A stretch of 64,000 nt of DNA from assembly GCA_023634235.1 (NCBI GenBank), contig JAMKCF010000003.1, forward strand, positions 22,600,742 to 22,664,741, read 5' to 3'. Made by a program: the position numbers and the translations under genes. This stretch comes from Pisaster brevispinus (lineage: Eukaryota; Echinodermata; Asteroidea; Forcipulatida; Asteriidae). Of the stretch, positions 24,701 through 36,700 are shown piece after piece. How positions within the stretch are numbered: position 1 is the stretch's first letter; every line of letters starts with the position of its first letter. The notes under the pieces are model-generated. The model was not told the origin of the DNA. It ran no database searches and saw only the letters and a program-made list of their open reading frames with translations.

Positions 24701-27700
24701 AAGATTTAATATTAATAAATCTAGGCCCCCCCTTTTTTTTGTTTCCATTTTTTCGTGTGCATTGATTCAGTTTGTATACAGTTTTATTGAGCAGAAAATG
24801 TTGCCCAAGAAATCTACATGTATTGTCTAAGCCAATAGGCCAAAGGTTGTGTCAAACTAGGCCTGACTAATGTACGTTTCAAGTTTAAACTATGTTCCCA
24901 GGTATATCAAATTGAGACAAAAAATTACCCCACAAGAAAGGCATCCCACTTAACATTTTCAGTTACAGGTGGTTGTACCAGGACAAAAATGATTATTAAT
25001 GTACCGGCGCTCTACCAACTGAGCTATCTAGCCCTTTGAGACCGCCAACATAGGGCTGGATAGCTCAGTTGGTAGAGCGCCGGTACGTTAATCCGGAGGT
25101 CGTTGGTTCAAGTCCCGCTCCAGTCAATTTTTCTTTGTTCAAACCCAAATTATATTTTTAAAAAACCACCTGTAATTTGTTGTCTTTAAACAGGACGGTA
25201 TTGTGGACTCGCTTCGTCGTACACATCTCCACTTCGTCCATTGCCTCTTACCTCAAGTAGATGCCGGACTCTGCGAGCTGAAGAACCTTACAGCCAAGTC
25301 CCCAACATCGCCCATCCTGACTTCAGACGGGCTCATCAACGTCCCATTCCTCCGGAACCAAATCCGATCCTTGGAGATTCTAGAATCAACCAAGTTACAC
25401 AAGTATGGTGAGTTTCTGAAACACCTGTTCACTGTCATCTTTCGTTAAATGGTTAATAAATCTGAGTTAATGCTGCCAGCTACTTTAGAGTGGCAAACCT
25501 GTAAACATTAAAGGCAAAGTATACCTTTGGTTTTTGGAACCGTTTGATTGTTTTAATCCTATATAAATGTAGGTATATACACAATCAAACTAACCTGTGA
25601 AAATTTCACTTCAAAAGGTGGTCGCGTTTTTGAGATATCACCGAAAAACCGGAGCGAATATTTCCACGCAGGAAGAATATTCCCTATAGGAATACACGAT
25701 CTGAGAAACGTTACGGCCGTAACGCTTCTCAGATTCAAATTTGGGGGGATAAAAAGTGATATATTTTTCCATAACCGCAGTACTTCAAAGTGAAAAGTTT
25801 CTCAAAATGCATTATACTATCCAAAGCTGCTGCACTTATTACCAAGTAAGTTTTTATTGCCATTAATTTTCAGAGTATTTACAAAACGTATACCTTCCCT
25901 TTAAAACGATTTATGAGCACTTTTTTTCACACTGATTTTTCACTTGTTAGTTTTGAGATATGATTCATGCAAATATGTAGCTTTTTAACCTTTCCTTTTC
26001 CAGTAATCTTGTGCGTGTTATGAATCAGCAACTTGAGCACTTTTGAGAATTTGTGCACAGTTCTCTCCATACACAAGCTAGCGTATTGGGCCGATATGTG
26101 GGAATTGCGTGCCAATCATAAAGATAACACCATTAAGAATGCCCCAGATTGCACCGTAGGACTTTTAAAACAAAGATAAACACTAAGACAAAAACATTCA
26201 GAGGACCTCGTTACAATACAGCGTGCTTAAGCAGAACCTCCGAAACTTGGGTCCTGAATAATTCCAGTTTTGCAAAATCCTGGGGAGAACTTTTTTTTTA
26301 CACGCATTACAGTTTGGAATGATTGTACAGTATGTATATGCAGAATCCACTTCCACCTATTTCCAGAAGGAATTGAACGGTGATTGTTCCATGTAATGTA
26401 AAAGTAAGAGATATTTTATTCAAGCAAACTTTGTTTTTTGTTTTCAGGTTTTCCTGAGAGTATGTTGTTCACTGAGTTTAGTCGGAGGTTTGATTTGTTG
26501 GTTCCTGCCTCTGCCAGGACGACTGAACCACAGTTGGATGAGAGGAAGGTATGTTTACCTGTAGTATCTCCATTGTAACAGCTCCATCAAATCACGTACA
26601 AATGTAGGCTCTAAAGCTTTTGCAGCAACTGGGCCAAAATGCTGGAACCGTCTTCCTCAATCTGTTCGATAAGTCAATACCCTGAGCTCTTTCAACTCTC
26701 AATTAAAAACCCACCTCTATCCTAAGTTGCGCTGATTTGTATTATTGTTAATTGCATTGTTATTGTTTGTGAAATGTGTAGTTTTGTACTTTATTTTTCC
26801 TTGGTTGCTTTTGTATTTCTTAAGCGCTTTGTATCAAGTTTGTAAAAAGCGCCATATAAATAAGGTTATTTTTATTATTATTAAATAGTCCTTAATTTAG
26901 ACCATGTGTACTTATTATTGATAAACATGATTCTTGTCAATTTCCAAGTCGGGTGGCGCCCGTATCATTTCAAAAAATTTTCATAATTTCAATATCTAGT
27001 ATGTACTCGGTGCATTGTGAGGTATCTTCAAAAGCTCTCAGAGTAGGAAGAAGAAAAAAAGAGCTCTTCTATTTTATATTTTTTGGTTTGTGGTATTACT
27101 GGTGAAGATAAATCCATAAATGGAACGTAGAAGATCTCTTTTTTCTCCTTACTACTCAGAGGTACAAATGTAGTTAGATTCCGAGGTAGCTGTTTGTATT
27201 TCCAATGACGATGCTTGGGTCGGGGGGTAGGGAGTGTGAAGCTGTGATCTGAGTGTGTTGTTCTCTTGCCAATGCTTTCTTAATTTTGGTTTTACCCTTA
27301 CACCGATGTGTTTTAGCAATGTATACCCACGACCCTTGCAATTCCAGAGCAGTGTCTAGTTGGTAAGACACTGCTCTGGAATTGCAAGGGTCGTGGGTTT
27401 GAATCCCACCCGAGTATCATGCCTGTGATTTTTTTTCACAGAACTCGGGAAAGTACTGAGTATACAGTGCTAACACACATCGGTGTAAGGGTAAAACCAA
27501 AATTAATGTTCTTAGTCCCGGATGCAAAATTAACATACGTCAATGCTTTCTTGTTGTTCTGCACTGCTTTGTATGTTTTTTAATTTCTTTTTCGAGGTTG
27601 TCTTTACTCCTTTATTGATTTACAAATTCAGCTGTCCTGTTCTGGAGCTTAAATCAATTATTTTTTAGACGTACACACTTTCCATTTTTAAGTGGACAAT

Positions 27701-30700
27701 AAAATTAATAAATGAATACAGCAGGAGTAGTTCTTATCAGAACTATGGAATCTCTTGAATTTCCTTGGAATTAGAAAAAAAAAACACCCAGGACAAGTTC
27801 TTATTGGAGCTCGGTAGTTACCAAATTTTCAATCTACTCCACAGCAGTAGATAAATAGCAAAACATGTACAGTGTACATGTAGATATTATCACGTGATGT
27901 TACCGCAAATCAAATGTATATATTTTATTTAATATTTAGGTAAGACTTGCCGCTAGACATTGTCCAAATGAGGAAAGCTTAGGATCTTGACAGTGCAACT
28001 TTGAGAAGAACACAACAAGTTTTGTTTTAACTCTCAAAATTTCGATCAGTTTACTTTTTTCTGTATCTCCACTGAACAACTATTTACTATTACTTTGGGC
28101 ATGGTTTCTAGACACATTAAATTCTAAATCTGTATTAATAGTCCTAAACTCAATTTTAACAAAATGAGTTCAATTTATGTATACTCTGAAATGAAATAAT
28201 TTGGCAACACATGTTAATTGAAGCTTTATTTCCTGGTTCTGTAGGCCGTGGAGAACGTGTTGAAACACTCGGATCTGGATGCACCAATGTACAGACTCGG
28301 ACTCAGTCAGGTGAGATATCATTCTCTTAATATTCTCCAACCCGGAATCGTTTGTTTTCTGCCACCTTGTCCTCCTTGGTCTTTGAATTTGGGGGGTGTA
28401 GGGGAAGTGTTTAAACTCTTAGATATAGATGCCTCAATGTGCACGCTTGGTCTTTTCTATGGTGAGGATCTTTATTCTTGAGGTTGGGATTACGGATGCA
28501 CTCAGAAGATGTCCTGACTATACCCTGATCTTTGCATTTATTGGATCTAAGGGTTGAAACTCTTAGATCTACAATCCCGGCCATTTGTCGTTGGGCCCCC
28601 GCCCCCCGGCCCCCCATTCAATGTTAACTCTCATTGCACGGTCTGCGCTCCTAGCAACATTGAGTGGTGGAATGGGGGAGGGTATGTTTAGTGTCACCTG
28701 GCCCAAGCATTTTGGCCGGGAATTGTAGATTCCTCAATGTACACGCCGGGTCTTTGTCGGGTTATTCTCAAGCCATGAATCTATATCTGCACTCAGAAAG
28801 TGTCTATATCCCGATCTTTGCATCTATCTGGCGTAGAGGAAGTGTTGAAACATCATACCTGCGTGTTTGGTCAGGACTACTTGAGGAATCTAGATTACTG
28901 AACGCCCCCCACCCCCCCCTTCCCAATGTCAGCGCTAAGATTGAACTGTCCCACTTCTTGCACAAAATGTTTTTAGAGTGCAAAATTATTGACTTGATAT
29001 TGTACGGGGCTGCTAGGGTGCGAAGAATGATTCCATTCAGGGCCCAATTTGCAAAAATAGCTTCAACTAAAAAAAAACTGCTTAACAAAAATGGAAAACT
29101 ACTCAGTGTGTCTGCTGCCACAACGTGTCTCCAAAGTTTCCTCTTGGGTTTATGGTGTGAATAACTTGTCAATATTTCTAGACTCGATGGTAGTCTGCTG
29201 CAAGAGATAGAACAATTTTGAGTCTGATAATAAATATTGACATTAGTTTTTACTATTTTCAGTTGTTTGTGTTTTTTTTATTATTTCATATTTTGTCATG
29301 GTAAATAAAAGGAATTTATATTGTATGGTTTTCCCTTAAATTGTTGTTGTGTTTTTTTTCAAAGATATGTTTAAAGAGATTTGTTTATGAGACACCAATT
29401 AATTCAAGCAGCTTGTAATTTAATCAACATCAACAAAAAATATTACTGACCCAGCCAGTTTCATTTTCTTATTTTGACCTCCACACTTCAAATTGGCCTT
29501 CTTGTGTATGTACATGTATCAAAAGGGAGAGAGAGAAATAAGACAGTAAACATTGCGTTTGTACAAGAAGTAACTATAACTATTGAACTTGCGGGCACAA
29601 CCGTGTGCAAATCTCTCTCTTGGGAGGAGTGTTGGCTCTGAAAAGAGCCACTGTGGTCTCGATGTTTCGAACAGTATACCCTGCTCGTCTTGAGCAGAAT
29701 GCTGGACTGATGATAATGATGAGGCTTAAATAGGGTTGGAGGGATATATACATTTGGGCGGGAAGAATCGAAGCTGTTCTTGACTGTGTTTGTACAACTT
29801 TTTGTATTCAATAATGCAGTATTGTTTATTTGAACTTGAAAAAAAACCCAAGTTACCTAAGCTGGGCTTGGTTGTACATGTACTTCTTGCCTTTATGGGG
29901 TCAAATATTTCTGACATTTAATTGTTGTTTATTCTGAATCTGGATTCCTTTGATAAATTCACAAGTACGTGCAGACTTCTCGTTTATCTGTTGATGCTTT
30001 TTTATTAAACAATGGTCCACCCAAATCACCATATGGCAATGACATGTGAAGTATCAACTATTTTTGTCCTGCCATTTTTTTATATGATTGGAGTTAAAAC
30101 CCGAAGCAGTGGAGTGTTTCTACTCTATGTTATTAACCACAAGGGTTGATAGAGCGCCTGTATCAGGGAATTGCCCCCTGGTGTGTGTGTGCCCCCATAC
30201 GATAAATTTACATCAGACAAAGTTTCTTCACAACTTGCCGTATGGGGGGAACAGAATCTCCGCCTGGGAGGGTGGGGGGGGGGGGGGGCAGGGGGACGGG
30301 GGACAACCTCTCCTGCCACACTGGCACATTGATCCAGAGGCCACAAGTTCAAATCAGGTTCTAGTCATTTTTTGTTCAACCCATTTTATATATATATTTT
30401 TTTCCATTTTAAGTAGACTGTCGGGTTGCCATAGTGGTATCTTTCCTTGCCTTCCACCTTCAGGACCCTGGTTCAAATCCTGCTGGGGGTACTGTGTGGA
30501 TTGGGTTTTCAGTCCCTACCTGATTGTGTGGGTTTTCCCTGGAATCATTGTTTGGGTTTCTTTCCCATGTATCTAAAACTGAAACTTCCTTCCCTGTCTT
30601 CTCTCTGTGGGATCCTTGGCTGGTATAGTGAATAAGTTCACTTTTCTGAGAATCCTTGGCTTCAAAACAGAATTAATCAATGATGTTGGCAGTATTATTT

Positions 30701-33700
30701 TACAAGTTTATGGGGATTTTTTCATCACCACAGCCACTTAATCTTTTGTCATTGCACTTGTGTGTTGATCTATCGGTGGTTGTGAAATGCATTGTTGCAT
30801 TGTGAAGTGTACTTCTTTTCTTTTTACGGGGTCAGAAAATTTGGACATTTTAATTGTTGTTTATTAAGAGATAAGTTCTAGAGACAGTTATGTGCAGACT
30901 GCACCATCGTTTCCAAAGCCCTTTTTCTCAATGCTTGTCCAATTGAATCACCTTGTCCCAATGACCTTTGAAGTCTGATATACTTTTCTCTTGAACTTTA
31001 TTGTGAAGAGGTGTAGAACTCTGAGGAAAGGATTAAATGCCTTTTTTGTTTTTTGGTTTTTTGTTATCTGAAGTAAAATTTATTTTCCGACTTTTTTTTT
31101 TAAGAATGTATTTTTCATCCCCCACTTCCAGAGAAAAGTGGTTTGTTTTGTATTGTCATTGCAATAAATGTCCTTTGATTGATAGGTTGAATGCATTGTG
31201 GCATTTGAAGGTGGTGTCTCACCATTGGTGCAATTTTGTTATTAGTAGGCCTGCTGGTTTTTTCAATGCGTAGTCTTTTGATCTTTGCTGTTTCAATAAC
31301 AATTACGATTTATTGTCTTTATTACTGTGCTGTATGCCTGAGGCGAAATATTGAGTAAACCATGTATATATGTACGTACACATAAAAGCTGCCCACGCAT
31401 AACATATAATTAAAATGGCCTGTTTCCATGGTAACTATTTACCCCTCACTCCGATAAGAAACCCATATGTGAATATCGCAGCTGTAATAACCGTTCAGTT
31501 GATGGTCAGTGTACGGATGTTTATGTACGGTATGCAGCTGTGTAGTTTTTTATATTTTTCTTGTGTTTATGGATTCAGTGATTGGTCGTGTACGGCGATG
31601 AAATTCTGAAAAGTGAGCGTATCCTGCAAGATTGTCTTGTGCAGTACAGACACTGAAATGTTCGAAAGATTGGCTCTAGCTCAGAATGTGGGCAGTGTAT
31701 TGACAACTGCACAGATCCTGTGCTGCAGTAATTGAAATCTCACATTGTTTGTTGACGTTGAGTCGTATCGACTGGATAAAGATGGATGGTTTCGGTGACA
31801 GCGGTTGACAAAATGATCGGAGCAAAGAAATGGTCGAAGGATGCACACAGCTCGTGTTTGTAGCACAAGTTTAATAGAGAAATAACCGCCAAGTACAACA
31901 TCAGACTGATGCAGTAATCATTTGAGAGGCTCAGTACAGACATATTTTTATATCGTTCTTTGACTGTAATGGATCTGTTAGGTCTGAACAGTGATAGTGC
32001 AGGTGGCTATCACTAGGCAGTCTAATTCATTGTTTACATTTTTTGTCAGACATCTGTGCCAGTTCACTGGATGGAATCTGTAGACTTTGTGCCTGGCATG
32101 CGATTTACCAGGGAATTTTTTTTGTTGGTCTCCCAGCACCTTCAGCTCTTCTTGAAAGAGGCAACATTTCCGTCACAGAGGTGAAAAGACTTGGCCCTTG
32201 TTATGACCAGACCCTTCAGCTCATCTAATTGAAATGATGGAGAAGGACTGTTAACCTCTGGAATGTAACATTTTGCAATATCCTATTGGCTTTCTCTCAA
32301 CACAAAGAGGGAACATTTATCAAATTGTCAGGATTGTTCTTGTTCATACAATCTCGTCCCTGTCTATGGAGCTGATGGATTTGATGTACGTATGCACTTT
32401 GGTGATGGCCTTCACTTAAATGAGTTGTGCGCAAACTGTAAAACACGTATTAACTGATACGTCAACGTTGTGTGCAAACTGTTGACAATGTAAGACACCA
32501 CCTTGAGCTAAGAGCAGTGAACAAGGCTGTTTTTGCATCGCAGAAATCCACGCATCTAGCGATCACATGTAGTGGACGCTCATTGTGAAACCTTTGTGGA
32601 AATGGAATATTTTGTTGCCATCACGGACTACCCACATTTTTTGTTGTAAAAATGAGGAATACGGACATTCATCAAGAGGTATAAAAGGTGGAACACTTCA
32701 GAGTTGATGAAGCAGTGTGGAAAATATCCATGATATGCATTTTGATTTGTGTGGTACTGTATGATGAGGTGCACCAACATTACCTAACTACAAGGGACAC
32801 TGGATTTATTGACGCGGCACACTCAGTCAATGCTGTGAGCTCACAAGCGCAAGAAAACATCCTTAAACTAATTGACCGTCATGTTTTACCTGACTCAAGC
32901 TGTGGCAAAAAATCTACTGTTTAACTGTGTGAACACGAAAATTGAAATATATACGTTTCTACATTCTAATTGACATTCTGAACGAGGTCTTCACATGTCA
33001 ACCTGGTGAATTTTTCCTCATGACCATCAAAATGACTATCGCAATCCCGGTGTTGATCTATAGCACAGTGCACAATGTCTACAGGAGTCAATCTCTAAGC
33101 TTTCATTCAAGCCTCACAACATTGAGAGCTCATTGAATTAAAGGTCTTGTAATCAACTTAAAGCTTCACTACAAAGGGACTGCATTTCTTGACAGCCTAC
33201 AAGGTCAATGCTGTGAGCTCAATCTAAAGGAGACACCTTAATAATTTACCTCCGTATTGTTTGTTTACCTAGACTCGAGCTGGGCCAGGAACTCTACTGT
33301 CTAATTGTTAATTGAAAAAAAAGTTGTATTTGTTCAGTGAGACTGAGAAACATTACTCTCCCAATGTCATCGTGAAATTAATTAAGTGATCATTTCACTT
33401 CAGTTTTTTTATGTTGTTATTTTTTACTTCAAGAAGAGAGACCTGACTCCAGCTGACCCAGAAGCTGTAATGTCGGATTTTTGAAAGATCTTTGTTCAGT
33501 GAGAAATGTTACTCTGCAAAACTCAGCTAGAAATCCGTTCGGTGATAAGTTTGCTTTCAGTTCTTTTTACTTCAAGAAAACGGACCTGACTCAAGCTGAC
33601 CCAGAAACTCTATTGATTGGATTTTTTGAAAGGTTGTGTAAGGAGAAACCATACCCTCCAAAACTCATGCTTGACTCAAGCCGGGACAAAAACTCTGCTG

Positions 33701-36700
33701 TCTGATTTTGAAAATGAGAAGTCACACTCACCAGGACTCATCCTGACACTCAGTTTACCCGAGTTGCCCTGAGTACTCTATTCTAAATTGTGAAACTGTT
33801 TAATTTGGATGTCCCAGCGGTTTGGACGAATATGCGAGCAATCGTTTGTTATCTACAGACGTATTTGTAAACCTGTTGATTGTCCTGTAGTCTGGTTGCG
33901 GATAACCATCGGAATGTTTGACAGATAACATGGGAAGTGATGTAACCCGTTTGTAATGTGCTTCATGAATCAGCAGACCTGAACATTCATGTCACAAGAC
34001 GGTTCATTTATGCAACTGTGTGCTTCATGTTTGTGATGGAAAAAAGTAACTGACAGACAAAGTTGCTCCAGGATCATCATTCACCCTGAAAATGATTAAA
34101 GAACTAAGACTCGCCAGTGTAAGACAACTTTTTGAGAGAGTCAATCTGTGCACAACCTATTATTTTGTGATGGTTTACTTCTCCACACTGTTAATGTTCA
34201 ACTTGCTGTCAGGTGGATTTCATTCTAAGCGACCGACTTAAATCGTCTTGTGCAGAACCACATACATGACATACAAGCAATGTTGATCAAAATCCCTGTT
34301 GCCAACTGTTGATTGATACTCTTTTTTTAATTTCAAACAAGAAACTGTACACAGATAGAGCATAAGTTCTTGATGGCATCTCATGCAGATGTGTGTTCCA
34401 ACCAGAAACAGGAAGACGACATCTGAGGATGTGTATACCTTCTCCCTCATCTTCGGTGTTGTTTCAACCCCTTAAAGATGCTAATACAAGGAAGTTGTTT
34501 TGGCTGTAGAGAAAAGGAAGTAATTCAACTTATAAGTGCTTAAATAATATAAGCCTGCTTTTACAGTGGGCTAGGGTGTATTATGATACACTGTTTGCTA
34601 AAAGGTTCAAAAGCACAGCGTAAGAGATAACAAAACATCTCCCTCTCTCTCTCTCTCTCTTTGTGTGAGTGATGCTAATAAGCTCTGCATCCCCAGTGTC
34701 TTGTAAGACGGAGGAAGTTCACCCAGGGTCGTCCTTGATCTCAGAATCTTATCATTTTCAGCGAGCCTAGCAACCAATCACTCGGCAAGAGCCCCCCCCC
34801 CCTCCTTGGGGAGATCTCATTAATGTACATCTTCTCCATCAGTTTCTTCAAAGTCACTCCGTAGAATCTTGAGGTTCGTGGTTCAGATTTATAGGTCGAC
34901 GTCAAAAAGTAATCCGAGAAGCTACAATGATGTTAATCAACACAGATTGGATGTGATAGAGAGACGACGATGTTCATAATGGAGTTTTGTCCCGTAGTGA
35001 TTTGATGGTCTGCGATTCTAGCTATCCCATGTGTTCAACATCACTAATTCCATGCAGTGTTAAGTTGTCTACATACAGCGGATCCATCTGTCTCTCATAC
35101 AAATGTGTACTTTGAAGCCGAGGCTGCCAGTGAAACAGACTGGTCCCTTTTGATCTACTCATTATCAACTCAATGATTGATTCTAGGAATTGATGTGTAG
35201 TCGCTTTGGATACTGTCAGAGGATGGTGTTGATTTTTTCCTTCTAAGTTCATATATTGCTTCATTTTGTATGAGAACTATTGGATTGATGTGAATCGATG
35301 CCGTTCCTATTATCGTACAGATTGAACGAATGAACGAGAGTGTTTTCAACTTCTGCATAAACTTCTCTTACAGACATTTCTCTGTTTATCTGCGGTATGA
35401 AATGAATGGTTGTTATAAATCAGTAAACCATTCAATGGCTGGCTGACCTCAGACTTAAGTACCCTGGAAGTTGTACATATTCATGACATTGATGTCTGAT
35501 AGAGATTGTTTTTGAGCATTTGAGCAGAAGTATCTTGCATATTCATTGAGAGAAATTAATGAATACATCCTGGTCTGACCTGGAGAAACACACTGGAGGT
35601 ATTGCATATTCATGACACGATGTGTGATAAAGACAGCTTGAGAATTTGAGCAGGTGTTTCATGAATATTCATGTATATATTTTAAATAGCCTTAATTTAT
35701 TCAAAAGAGCTAAAGCATACTGCAAGAAGACAACTTGGAGCTGAATTGTGTGTGAGCCAACACGGTTCCTTAGTGGGCACTTTGAAAAACACTTCATGAA
35801 GGTCCATGGAGTTATCATATGACTCATGTTTATTCATGAGGACCACCAGACGAAGCTTTTGAGATATTGATTATCATTCTCCAGTCAAGAGGCAGAGCAT
35901 GTGGAGCACTGTGTACAAACAGTCGTATTGATTAGTTGGTACCGCCAGCTCCAATGACAGGGTGAAACATGGCCCATTAATATTCATGAGGACCATTGTT
36001 ACGGCGGGGAAGTCTTAGCGTTGATCTGGATCGGTGGGTTGGAGTGTACAGTGTAACTGCATTGAGACGATGTCAGTATTTGCCGTTGTGTTGAGCAGAG
36101 CGGATGTACAGCTCAGGGTTGCACGTTATGAGCAGCAGCAGCAGCAGCAATGCAAGGAGCAGGTGGGTTCATTTGCATTTTTTTATGAATAAATTTGCAT
36201 AAACAGCATTGAACTGTCAATGTGGTCACACACATTTTTGTGTATTTTGGTGGAACACTGAAAGTTCAGTTTTTTTGTAGCGGTTTCATCTTGTTGTCAT
36301 TTGTTATTGTAGACATTTCATTGTACACATAATACATGTGTGTGTTTAGCCAGTGTACAAGTTACTAGCATCAACATCTTACTTTCTTTTTGTCAAAAGA
36401 ATGTCTTCAAAAAATAAATTGCCATTATTAATTATGGCCATGCTGGGATTGTGGGGTGGTTGGCCATTTAATTCACATTCTAGCGTTTTCCCTTGACACG
36501 CACAAAATAATAAACATGTTGGCAGGCCTTGACAGTGCATACATGTACAGTACCAGCGAGCAATCATCCGTAAGCCTGGTTACTCTGTCCCAGTAACCCA
36601 TGGATCGGACTAATCGGAGCCTGGTTACCAGATCAGCCTATGTCAGAGACTGGTCGCTAGGTAACCACAGAGGCTTGATAAGGTTTCAGAGTGAGCCCAA

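Noticed and set aside
28664..29164. 166-codon open frame on the plus strand, and its minus-strand shadow
   Set aside because: It covers decayed exon 14 duplicates, a C-rich run and a MITE fragment; composition is not protein-like and no splice logic fits.
30088..30576. 162-codon open frame
   Set aside because: It runs through a poly-G tract and two SINE fragments; a chance frame.
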